A stretch of DNA of 64,000 nt from Diatrype stigma (Eukaryota > Ascomycota > Sordariomycetes > Xylariales > Diatrypaceae). Positions 43,924 through 53,668 of the stretch are shown here, one piece after another (position 1 is the first letter of the stretch; each line of letters opens with the position of its first letter). Made by a program: the position numbers and the translations under genes. Under the pieces are notes generated by a model. It was not told where the DNA came from. It worked only from the letters and a program-made list of their open reading frames with translations, and did no database searches. The stretch covers positions 434,001-498,000 of the forward strand of contig JAKJXP020000023.1 in assembly GCA_022225965.2 (NCBI GenBank), given 5' to 3'.

Positions 43924-44110
43924 TATGCTTCTACATTCGGTTTTTCGAATCCTTAAGGAATTACTGCTATTAGTAATTCATTTAGGATTATACTAAAGAT
44001 CCGAATTGGTTATTAAATTAAAGCTAATTACAGTTATGCGCTTTAAGCTGCTAGAATTTTATACTCCGATTTTCCGATCCTTGGCATTATGGGGAATGCC
44101 CGGATCCACA
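43924..44110 (-). repeat. right long terminal repeat
   Basis: Partner of 42263-42449. Its outer, right part keeps more C and G (GGGGAATGCCCGGATCCACA) than the left copy, the mirror image of the gradient in the other LTR. Confidence 0.85.
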
Positions 44111-45017
44111 CCTCCATTACCTTCTTCCCTGAGGTTGCTTAACTATTTCGTACTCACTCTATATACAGACGCTCTTCCATTGGTCTGACAAGTCTATCAA
44201 AAATATCATGTTACGATACTTGGAGGTCTTGAGACAATATAGTCCCAAGTATAACCTACATTCTCTCCTATGAATCATGATATCCTGAGATATAACATCT
44301 TTCCTATGTTCTCTGTCCTTCTACAGACACTTCAGTCTAGGCAGAGGGTTAAGCAAATACAGGCACAATGCTTGCAAAAACCAGCAAAAACCTGAGGTCC
44401 CTTTGTTGCAGTTTCGGGACAAACAAACGCATAGGGAAATCTCCAAGACATTTCTAGTGTTGCGTATGATGTGTCGTCTTGTTGTGTTCTAGAACCAGAG
44501 CTGCTGGGTATATATGCCATTGGGTTAGAGAAATGCTGCGTTTTCTCCCTTGGCATTTCCACCTCCAAGGCCCAACAGTACAAGTAAGTGATTCTCTCTA
44601 CCTTGTACATGTGTCTTCAAAGGAGACCATCCATTGTATCCTCGTGTCTTTACAATCAAGTCCTTTAAAATGAATCTATTCGAGTCCACAAGGTCCCCTT
44701 TGAAAACCCCTGGCCGAAAGGGCTCCTTCAAGCGTTGCGGAAAGGGGGAGACAGTCCCTTGTCGATTGTTATGGTCTTCCATTCAACATAACAAAGACAG
44801 GCAACTTGAAGAACAGCGTACAATGCCCTTGTCGTTAAACAATGTATAGAGACCAAGTTGTATGTAAACTCGACCTTCCCCTACTCTGGTTGTTCTTGCG
44901 AGACATAATTAAGACACACATACGCTCTGTTACAATCAGCCCCTGAACAACAACAAAAAAAGTCAACACCAAGACATTGGTTAAGGTTAAGTATCAGCTG
45001 AACACTCATTCCGAGTC
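44111..45017. other. intergenic, LTR element to RING gene
   Basis: Non-coding DNA of normal composition; RIP-type bias stops at the LTR edge. No gene or repeat recognised. Confidence 0.6.
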
Positions 45018-46415
45018 ATGAACACTGAGATCCTTTCTAAGAACGGGAGCATCTTCGGAAAGATACCCCGCAAGAACAAGAAGACCGCCACCATGAGCAG
45101 CAATAGTTCATTATCCTCCCATCACGACAGTGATGGCTACAGCAGCGACGATTCCTTTTCCTTGCTTTCGCGGGGGATGTACATGGGACAGTCGCCTCGA
45201 GCCAGTCCTCCCACTACGAGTCGAGCAGGCTCCGCCTCAGCCTCGGGCCAAACCCGAACCCGAACCCGAACCCTCCGGGAGAGGCTGGCGCCTCCATCCG
45301 AGCAAACCGAAGTGTCCGCCGCCATAGCCCGTTACCGCGCGCAGACGATCCGTGCTCACCGCCCGGCGACGCGGGAGGCCGCCGCCGCCAGTATCACCGC
45401 CCTCTGGGAATCTCGCGAGCGTGAGCGTGAGCGTGAGCAGCAGCGGCGGCTCCGCGAGCTCCTTCAAGAAACAGCGCCATCGCGGCGGCGCAACATCTCC
45501 AACCCGGGCTCGGAGGCATCGGAACCCAGCAGTCCCCCCTCCACCCGGTCGTCGTCATCTTCGAGGTCCTCACAGTCGTCTTCACGCTCGGGCGCCATGC
45601 GGGGTAGGACTACTAGTCCCATCGTCGGCGAGCCCTCGTACCTCGGTCCCGTGACGCGGGATTTCCTCCGGTCGGCCCGGCTGACACGCCGACGGGATGA
45701 CGACGGCGAGGGCTGCGGGCTGGAGTCGGTCGAGGGCGAGTCGTTCTTCCCGACGCCGAAGGTGACCTTCATGATCGACCGACCGCAGGGCCTGACGTGC
45801 CAGATCTGCCAGACGGCAACGCTTGAGATGCCCTCCCCTTCTTCTCCTTCTTCCCCTTCCTCGTCCTCGAGCTCCAGCGCTGATAACACCCCAGATTCCG
45901 ACACGAGGGCAGTGAAAGGGCGCGGCAAGCGCTGCGCGACCGTCGCGCCCGCGATCCTACCGTGCGGTCATCTGGGCTGCCACGACTGCCTGGAGCAGTG
46001 GGTGAGCGCGCACCACTCCTGTCCGTTCTGCCGGCAGGAGATGCGGCACAAGGGCTGCGGGCACACGGTCGGGCCGCGCGCCATCACCCACCGCACCGTG
46101 CACGAGCTGCCGCGCACGACCGCCGAGGGGGGCTCCATCGGCGACCGGTGCCGCGACTGCCGCATCGAGGACGCGCAGACGGCCGCCCTGCGCAAGTGGG
46201 AAGAGCTCGCCGAGGACCTGCGACGGGCGCGACGTCGCGTGCGCGAGCTTAGTAGCAGCGTTAGCCGTGATCACTCAGAAACAGGTGGGAAAGGCAGAAA
46301 AGAAGCGGAGATGAATGCCGCGAAGGAGGCCTTGAAGCAATACGAGGCGGCCTTCGAGGCAGCCCCGTCTCGATCCTTATTGGAGAAGGTCACCTTCGTC
46401 GACGCTAGCTGGTGA
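45018..46415 (+). CDS. RING-finger protein, putative E3 ubiquitin ligase
   Basis: A single exon of 465 codons from MNTEILSKNGSIFGKI. The first 250 residues are Ser/Arg/Glu-rich and of low complexity, with a charged run RERERERE at about 134-141. A C3HC4 RING follows: C261 and C264 (CQIC), then C316, H318, C321 and C324 (PCGHLGCHDCLEQW), then C335 and C338 (CPFC). The loop between the second and third ligands is about 51 residues and includes a poly-Ser/Pro stretch, long for a RING. A second Cys/His cluster (CGH, HELPRTTAEGG, CRDCR) lies at about 348-390, and the C-terminus is predicted helical. The substrate is unknown. There is a possible internal start at M26, as the N-terminus is not conserved. 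Confidence 0.82.
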   Translation: MNTEILSKNGSIFGKIPRKNKKTATMSSNSSLSSHHDSDGYSSDDSFSLLSRGMYMGQSPRASPPTTSRAGSASASGQTRTRTRTLRERLAPPSEQTEVSAAIARYRAQTIRAHRPATREAAAASITALWESREREREREQQRRLRELLQETAPSRRRNISNPGSEASEPSSPPSTRSSSSSRSSQSSSRSGAMRGRTTSPIVGEPSYLGPVTRDFLRSARLTRRRDDDGEGCGLESVEGESFFPTPKVTFMIDRPQGLTCQICQTATLEMPSPSSPSSPSSSSSSSADNTPDSDTRAVKGRGKRCATVAPAILPCGHLGCHDCLEQWVSAHHSCPFCRQEMRHKGCGHTVGPRAITHRTVHELPRTTAEGGSIGDRCRDCRIEDAQTAALRKWEELAEDLRRARRRVRELSSSVSRDHSETGGKGRKEAEMNAAKEALKQYEAAFEAAPSRSLLEKVTFVDASW

Positions 46416-46937
46416 GTGGCTTTGACTTTTTCCTGGTGCCCCCTTTTTCGTTTCAACGTTTTTTCTTTTTTCTCGTCTCTTATATACATACACATATCGC
46501 TTCCGTTGGAAAGGGAAGACAGGAGCATGTATGCATCCATGGGCGTTAACAGCCATATCATCTGGTATGATATTATATCATGCCTATTTCATTTGTTCCT
46601 AGTTTTGTATGTTTCCTTGCCATTTCATTGCTTTTCTACGTACACTTGAATATATGTATATCACTATATAGACGGTAAGTGGGTTTTGTTTACAAATTCA
46701 ATCGACGTATCGTCAATCTCGTGTTCAATAAAATTGGAGGTGATAGTGCTGTTTTTAGAAGACACATAGAATGGCCCCTTTGTAAGTTGCTTTAATGGTA
46801 TATTTTGAGGTAAGAAGTCAAATGGTATCTAGTCTAACTCCTATATCAAGTATTTTCTTCTAGTTTCCGTTATTGATGTAAATGTGTTATTCGTTTCCAT
46901 CGTATCATCATTTCTTCGGTATGCGGACCTCCGGCGA
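46416..46937. other. convergent intergenic region
   Basis: 522 bp of AT-richer non-coding DNA between convergent stop codons of the RING gene and the small membrane protein gene. Confidence 0.6.
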
Positions 46938-47429
46938 TCATGACACGCCCGTACCACCGCTGTGCCCGCCGCTGTGCCCGCCGCCGTGTCCGCCACCGCC
47001 GCCGTTGCCACCCATATCGTAACCACCAGCGGTGGCACTCCCATCCCACGTAGCGCCGGTATAGCTGGGCGTGTATGCCGGGGCCGGGGCCGCGATCGGG
47101 CCGCGACCAACGCCGCCACCGCCCATGGTGCTGCCAGGCGGCCCGTACTGCGGATATGTGTTCGGCGCGCCCATCATCTCCGTCCTCTGTTGGCCCCGCC
47201 TTCTGTTCCGTATCCGGACGCACACGCAGCCTAGTGTGAAAGCAATGCTGACGAACAAAACGCAGACGATGACAATGACGGCGATGATGGCGCCGCTGAT
47301 GGCTCTCTGCCTGGTCTGCACCGTGTCCTGGTTGTTTCTGTAATCGGAAGCGAAGTCGCGCTTGAAGAGGGCTGCTGTGGCGGCATCGTATATAGCACGG
47401 TCTGTTGAGCTTGTTGGGAGGGTGGGCAT
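46938..47429 (-). CDS. small single-pass membrane protein with Gly/His-rich tail
   Basis: A single exon of 163 codons starting at MPTLPTSSTDRAIYDAATAA. A short N-terminal region is followed by one long hydrophobic segment at about 43-70 (AISGAIIAVIVIVCVLFVSI and onward) and then a basic stop-transfer cluster (RIRNRRRGQQR), which places the C-terminus in the cytosol. The tail is Pro/Tyr/Gly-rich (NTYPQYGPPG, PAYTPSYTG) and ends in GGGHGGGHSGGHSGG repeats. I do not recognise a family; many fungi have comparable small proteins of this layout. An in-frame upstream extension lacks an ATG. Function unknown. Confidence 0.68.
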   Translation of the reverse strand: MPTLPTSSTDRAIYDAATAALFKRDFASDYRNNQDTVQTRQRAISGAIIAVIVIVCVLFVSIAFTLGCVCVRIRNRRRGQQRTEMMGAPNTYPQYGPPGSTMGGGGVGRGPIAAPAPAYTPSYTGATWDGSATAGGYDMGGNGGGGGHGGGHSGGHSGGTGVS

Positions 47430-48279
47430 TGTGGAGATAGGGGTTGTTATGCTTTTCGGTGTTTTGGGTCGAGTGTAGTATATCACAGGATATGATATAA
47501 TGATGAATGAGATGCTGGTAGAGAGCGATGCGGCTTGACTTACACGATGCGACTTATGTAAAACTAGAACATAGTCTCATGCTGTTTACTCGTGCTTATA
47601 TAACCTTTTCCCTTTCACTTTTGAGATGGCAATCAAGGTGGATTGACGTCGCACAGCCCGATGTCATCTATCAGAAAAGGGGAACTTGCGGTACTGGCAT
47701 GGCCACTATCGTGGCTTGTAGCCATACCCGTGACCGACGAACCACTCTGGCTACAGAGGCAGCTCAGATGGTAAACAGTTACGGGGTGTGATCGGCACGG
47801 CTGTGTCACTGTTCGAATCCTTCCGCATTCATAAGGCTGATGATTTGCAAGCTGAATGCTGATCTATGGGTATTTCGATGGCTGTGTTCTGAACCAGCAA
47901 AACTTGGGCCAAACTTACATCACGCCAAGACTCCAATGCGGATAAGTACTAAGTGGCGTCTCTAGGTCACTGCCCAGTCCCTCTGTTCTCTTGGTAATAG
48001 ATCCCATGCACTGTACTTTTTGACCTTACAATTCGTATAGGTACAAGTGAGTCGCGAAACTTATGAAGAGCAAGTTACTTACCAAACGCGACACACTGTT
48101 GGATGATCACAAACAAACTGAGATGGATGAGCTGACCGGGGTGCGACGAAGAGACGCTCCGTTCTAAGTCTGCTCACAACTTACGGTAGTTGAAGTACAA
48201 AGTTGTACGACACAATCAAACCATTGGTTGGGCCTCAAGGACGTCATTTCACTGAAGAAAGCTCAATAATTATTCCGTG

Positions 48280-48347
48280 TTCACTCCGCCTAAGATCGCC
48301 CTGTTCGCATTACGCTTGTGGATGAGGCTGTTCTTAGGCGAAGTGAA
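48280..48347. repeat. inverted repeat A (16-bp arms)
   Basis: TTCACTCCGCCTAAGA at 48,280-48,295 pairs with TCTTAGGCGAAGTGAA at 48,332-48,347 with one mismatch; the loop is 36 nt and contains CATTACGCT. Confidence 0.75.
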
Positions 48348-48430
48348 TATGGCTCAGTCTCTTCAGCTGTAAACTAGATGGTCAGACACATAAGTATGTG
48401 CTCAGCACCTGGGACAATATACGGAGTCCT

Positions 48431-48484
48431 TACTCACTCCGCCCCAGAATGGCTTGCCCGGATTACGCTCGCGCGAAGTGAGTA
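48431..48484. repeat. inverted repeat B (12-bp arms), related to A
   Basis: TACTCACTCCGC at 48,431-48,442 pairs with GCGAAGTGAGTA at 48,473-48,484 with one mismatch. Arms share CACTCCGC / GCGAAGTG with inverted repeat A and the loop contains GATTACGCT. Confidence 0.7.
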
Positions 48485-49503
48485 CTGCTAGACCGTTTCG
48501 ATGATATGTTCTCGCATACTTCTCCAACAAGAAGAGTCCGATTACAGGCACAGCCCGAAACCTCATACTTATAAAGCAGCCAGCTAGACGAGCGAGGCGT
48601 CGAGGCGTTCTAGCTGCCTAGACAATCAGGCTATACCGCCAGCGACTCATACGACTGCTTACTCGCCAAGTTATCGGCCGGGAAGGCCATGTCTATCGAG
48701 CCACCGAGCTTACTTACCTCACGTATATCCCAGAGATACCACTTGGTTGTTCCATGACTACGACATTGGCGCCTTGAATATATGTGGTATTGGAGCTTTG
48801 TTATCAGATTCCTCGCTACGACAAGTCTCCTCGCTTATATGTATGCGGGGTTGTGCATACCATTTTGACTGGCAATGTCGTATTGATCCCACTGGCTCAA
48901 TAAGTGCCGAGAAGCCGGACTAGGCAGTCAAGTCCTAGCAACTGCCTCTCATCTACTAGTCAGATGTAAGACGGCGTGTCTTTACGGCCAGATCTGACTT
49001 GACCAAGATCTCGTCATGTACATGAAAGATGCAAAGAAGTATCAGCTTGCGTGGCATGGCCGTACTCTAGCCATCACCCATTGGCAGACGGGAACTTCAG
49101 CTCCTTCCTAATCCATCACGAGGCACGACCACCACACACATCCCTTTCGTCTCAACCATAGCTGCTGCTGCAGTATGGCCATTCAGCGTCGTCTGGTCTC
49201 GGGTTGCAATCAAACAGGACTGCGGTCTGCCCAAGTGGCTTTTGAGCTGTACAATCTCTAGAGAATTGATACCTGCCAGATCTGTCCTGCCGTGGCCGAC
49301 GAGGAACGGGAAACCCTCCGAGGATGCGCGTCGCTTCGCAGCCCGTAACCCCCCCACACGCAGCACGACCTTCTTTGTCTTAGACATACATACAAACAGG
49401 AGCTGCCCCATCGTGGTGCGACAGCGAAGAAGCTCTTCGAAAACGTAATAATAATACCGTAACTACTAATAATTCTAATATTGGGTGAGAGAAAGACCAT
49501 ACC

Positions 49504-50502
49504 ATGCCCACATATCTCTGCCACGGGTTCCGCTGGCACCGTGACGCCATCAGCTTCTTTGTCATCGTCCAAGACATCGACGACGCGGCGCCCGGGTGGG
49601 TTGTGGCCCCGCAGAGCTCCGACGCCCTGCTCACGCAGTTCTACGAGCTCTTCGATTTCCTCCCGTATCGGAACGGCAGGCGAGAAGGACATGGCGACGA
49701 GAATACTATATTACCGGACCCGGGCTCATCCGGCGGCGCCGGGGACCCGCAAAAGGGCCAGCAGGGCGATGCGGCAACGTCCGACGACGATCTTAGTACC
49801 CACACTATGATAAGGGGGTCCTCGAAGCACGGCAAGTCGCCCAGTAGGGAGCTCGAGACCCAGGTGAAGCAACACGACGATGGCCATGACGACGACGAGC
49901 CCCCCACCTTACCACCTACCCCTCGGCCCCCAAGGGGCCCATCAGACGCTGCCACGGCGGCAGCGGCGGAAGAAGATGCACCTCCGAGCGACTGGTCAGC
50001 CGTGACACTACTGGAGGAATTCGACCCCGCGGACCTATCCATCGTCAGCGGGCCGTGGGCGTACGTCGCGGACCACGTGGTGCGCGTGGACACCTCGGTC
50101 TCGGTCGCCGAGGAGATGCTGCGCTACGACGAGCTCGAGCGGTCGAGGACGCACAAGGCGATGAGGAGCAGCAGCAGCAACAGTCGGAGCAGCGACGAGA
50201 CGAAGCGGCGGCAGGAGGAGGACGTCGTTGGCACAGTGGACAGCGAGGGGGCCACTGCCGGTTGGCTCGAGAAGCTGCGCGATAAGCTGCAGAGCAGCGA
50301 GCTCATCCGGTGGTACGTGGTCGTTTGCGGGGATGAGGAGCGCGATGCGCGCGGTCGGCCTCAGTCTCAGGAAGAAGAAGAAGAAGAAGATGAAGAAGAA
50401 GAAGAGGGAGAGGGAGAGGCGCAGGAAGAAGACTATACCCCCAAGCTGGAGGAGGACGAGGAAAGGACGATCGGCGCCACGAGCGAGAGGGGCCACCGCG
50501 AG

Positions 50503-50545
<43 letters not shown>

Positions 50546-50976
50546 CTCCGCCTAGCGAAGCGGCGGTGGCTGAGAAGGGCGGTAAACCCGGAGGGGGAGG
50601 CACTAGAGATGGTGGCAATGACGACGATAATGATGGTGGCTTCGAGTTCCGCCTCCCAGAGTTCCTCGAGTCGAAAGCGCAAGAGCGCCCCCGAACGGCG
50701 AGGGCGGATTGGAACGCAGTGCTAGAGAAGCCTCCCCCTTTCCTGAAGCAGGATCCCCCGCCTGTTATGACGTCGTCGTCGGTTGCCGGCACTGCTGCTG
50801 CTGCTGCTGATGCCCACGACCACAAGACTGCTATTACGTCTTCCGCGGATGCTGGCGGTGTACGGCAGCAGCGGCAGAAAAAGACTTCGAGGACCAGCGG
50901 TCTTCGGAGGTTCTTCACCAAGCGGCTTGGTGTTGGCCGGAAACGAAACACGGAACCTCCTCAAGTAGTTACTTAA
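49504..50976 (+). CDS. conserved fungal protein of unknown function with N-terminal HGFRW motif
   Basis: A single exon of 490 codons. The N-terminus MPTYLCHGFRWHRDAISFFV followed by VQDIDDAAPGWV resembles a family of fungal proteins starting MPxYLxHGFRW; the developmental regulator FlbE begins similarly, but I cannot claim orthology. Further non-repetitive blocks are SSDALLTQFYELFDFLPYR, LEEFDPADLSIVSGPWAYVA with DHVVRVDTSVSVAEEM, and WLEKLRDKLQSSELIRWYVV ending VCGDEERD. These alternate with disordered low-complexity stretches: poly-Glu/Asp (about 290-305), poly-Gln (about 334-345, CAG-rich DNA at 50,506-50,541) and Ser/Arg-rich ends. No signal peptide or membrane segment. The three conserved islands suggest a scaffold or regulator; the biochemical role is unknown. 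Confidence 0.75.
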
Positions 50977-52518
50977 GTCAGAGTTCCGTGGAACAAGGGA
51001 TTTCAAGTCCGTCCCAACCCTTTTGCTTATATACATATAGCTGGAGATGACTCCATAGACAATATTGGTGTCAACGGTGAAGAGGGTGGGGGATTGCCAC
51101 ACAAGGCTGTAAGAGTATACTATACGTTAAGGAGGCAGGGGCTTTCCAGTCAGTATTGTGTTCCACGAGAACTACCTTTGATTTTTCAGGTCGGGACTTT
51201 AGAGGGATTGAGCTTTGCAAGTCCTTTACGTATACCTATCGGCTGGTTGATGTAAGTAAGATCTTGCGCGAGCAAACTCTGCTTTGGCCTATGCCCACAT
51301 ACGCGCGCAGGTGCAAATAAAGTCCAGCCCGCGAGTTATATATATTTCGTGGAGATTTCACGCATCGTTAGTAGGACTAGTCATAGCCATCTTCACTTTT
51401 GAATTTTCACGGTGCTAGACTCTGTAAAGCCTTCATAATACAGATTTCGATTCATATTGATGTGTGGTACAACCCCCCTATTCCCCTATTTTCGGGGGTG
51501 GCCCAATTTTGCGGAGAGGTTTCACCGCGACCTCATGCCGAGAGCGGTTGCATCTTACTTAAGCTCTATACCCCCTTTCCTCCCTGTTAACCCTACAGGA
51601 GATAACAAATAGCAAGAAATATGCACAACCATTGTTGCGATTCCTTCACACGAAGGATCATTACAGCCGCCCCCTCTTCCTAATCTACGGATTTGAAGGG
51701 GTTCTACGAGCATGTATTCAATGTAGGGGGTATCAAGTGCTTGATTTGTTAGTTGACACCCAGTCGACCAACAGCCAAAGCCGAGTTTCTGATTGGCCCC
51801 AACCGGTCGATAGGGTAACATCGTATCTTAGTACCTAGGAAGCGTCGTAAGCATGGCTGTCTAGAACTCATGTGAGCTCTTTTCGGATGCGCTGAACCTG
51901 TAGAATGACTCAGGTAGCCTTGCCTATAGACGCGTACCACACTACTTAGTTACGGAAAAGGGCAAAGCTAAGCATCAAAGTAGGTCGTTTTGGGATCTAA
52001 GAAGATGGGGCAATGACGAATAGTCCTCACCTTCGTCTTCATTCTTGCGACTCATATGTTGCGCGGTGCGATGATATAAGACACGAGCGCAACCAAACTA
52101 TGCGAATGCCTGTATTGTACCTATCGCAGCCTGATTGGTAGTGAACACTGATCGGCAAGAGAGCTGAAGGCCAACCCTTACTACCTGTCAGCCCGTATAA
52201 CTTGGCCAACCAACATCCGCTCTTGCAAGGATCCGGAGAGGGCAATGTATGTTGGCGCCGACGTCGGTTGCGTGCCAGGGTCTACGATATGGCGCGTACG
52301 CGGGACAAAGGAGCTACGATGTGGAAAATATGTGTAAACTGGCTGATGACCAGCCTGATCTTCTTTTTTCCTATTCGCCTTTTCTAACATTTCCCTTCGC
52401 CGAGTATATATCCAAGCACGTGGCAGCTTAGGCAGTTGAGTAAGTAGTTCGCAGAAGATCGTTCTCGCCAAGTGATCCTCCGAACGAGGCTCTGCTCTGT
52501 TGCTGCTACAATGCTATC
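50977..52518. other. intergenic
   Basis: 1.5 kb of normal-GC DNA with only short frames and no family similarity. No RNA gene recognised. Confidence 0.6.
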
Positions 52519-53668
52519 ATGTTGACCTCTCGTCTGGTTGTTTTCTTCCTGGCTGCGTCCCTCCTCCTGTTCGTCCTGTTGGTGTCTCGCGACTACTATT
52601 ATGCTTCCATCGATGGCAACAATAATATCGTAGTTATCGAACTACCGCCGCTGCCCAAGCCCGTTATCCAGAAGCCGCAGGACACGCAGCAGCAGCAATA
52701 CCGCACCGACGTCGAGCTCGTAGTCGCCAGCACGAAGCAGGAGGACACCAGCTGGATCGTGCGGTACCTGCCAGAGTGGCGCGCGCACCGGTACGTGGTG
52801 GACGACGATGACGCCAGCAGCAGCGCCGCGTCGACTTTGTCGCTGAAGGTGCCGGCGAACAAGGGCCACGAGGCCATGGTGTACCTGACGCACATCATCG
52901 ACGCCTACGAGACGCTCCCGCCGAGACTCGTCTTCGTGCACGCCTCGCGGTTCGCCTGGCACAACGACGACCCGGACTACGACGCGGTGCCGGCGCTGCG
53001 CCGCCTCCGACTGCCGCACCTGCGGGAGGCCGGCTACGCCAACCTGCGCTGCGCCTGGGTCATCGGGTGCCCGGCCGAGATCCGCCCGGCCGAGGACGCT
53101 GGCGTGCCGTCCGCCAAGGGCGTCTACAAGCAGGCCTGGGACGAGCTGATGTTCTTCGGGGCTGGGGTCCCCGCCCCTGACGTTGTTGCCGTCGGCTGCT
53201 GCTCGCAGTTCGGCGTCACGCGCGAGACGGTCCGGAGAAGGCCCGTGGAGGACTACGTCCGATTCCGGGAGTGGCTGCTCGCGACGCCGCTCGACGACTC
53301 GCTCAGCGGGCGTGTCTTCGAGTTCTCGTGGCACAGTAAGCCTAATAAATACATTTACCTCTCTTTACCTTTACCTGTTTTACCTAGCTCTCTGTCTGGA
53401 AGTTTTCGTGCTTCACCCTGCAGGAGGTTTCGTTGCTAACAAAACTATTTGTTCGTCTACCTGTGTAGTCATTTTCGGCAAGGAGGCCGTACACTGCCCC
53501 TCGGCAAAGGAGTGCTACTGCGAGACGTTCGGCATCTGCGACGCCGTCTGCGACGACGGTGCGTGCGATGGCAGGTACACGCTGCCGCCGTATTCCACGC
53601 TGCCGGAGGGCTGGCCCCGGGTCGGCTGGGAACAAGAGGAGAGAAATTTCACGGGGCCGCTGGATTGA
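52519..53668 (+). CDS. DUF3431 family type II membrane or secreted protein
   Basis: Two exons, 52519-53335 and 53469-53668, encode 338 residues. MLTSRLVVFFLAASLLLFVL plus LVSRDYY is a signal anchor or signal peptide. The DUF3431 domain follows from about 65: VELVVASTKQEDTSWIVRYL, NKGHEAMVYLTHIIDAYETL, LVFVHASRFAWHNDD, and AYKQAW-like KGVYKQAWDELMFFG, then FGVTRETVRRRPVEDYVRFR. After the splice junction the end is WHIIFGKEAVHCPSAKECYC with ETFGIC, the usual cysteine-containing finish of the family. DUF3431 proteins are widespread in ascomycetes and look distantly like glycosyltransferases, but their function is unknown. The intron (133 bp) was placed by frame and the WHIIFG join. Confidence 0.88.

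Larger units (their letters stand above)
42263..44110 (-). mobile_element. short RIP-mutated LTR retroelement with flanking LTRs
   Basis: Two 187-bp direct repeats (42263-42449 and 43924-44110) bound 1.47 kb of AT-rich DNA. They start TGT (TAT in the right copy, a G-to-A change) and end ACA (ATA in the left copy). The 4-bp sequence CCTC occurs directly outside both ends and is a likely target-site duplication. The repeats align without gaps and differ only by transitions. Minus-strand coding of gypsy-integrase type is readable at 43341-42947. At 1848 bp the element is far too short to be autonomous, so it is internally deleted. Confidence 0.85.
47430..49503. other. long intergenic region with two related hairpins
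   Basis: 2.07 kb without a supported gene. Two imperfect inverted repeats of related sequence lie at 48,280-48,347 and 48,431-48,484. A tRNA-like B-box string at 47,812-47,823 does not fold into a tRNA. Confidence 0.6.

Noticed and set aside
47760..47830. tRNA gene suggested by CAGCTCAGATGGTAA and TGTTCGAATCC
   Set aside because: The D and T stems do not pair and no acceptor stem can be formed.
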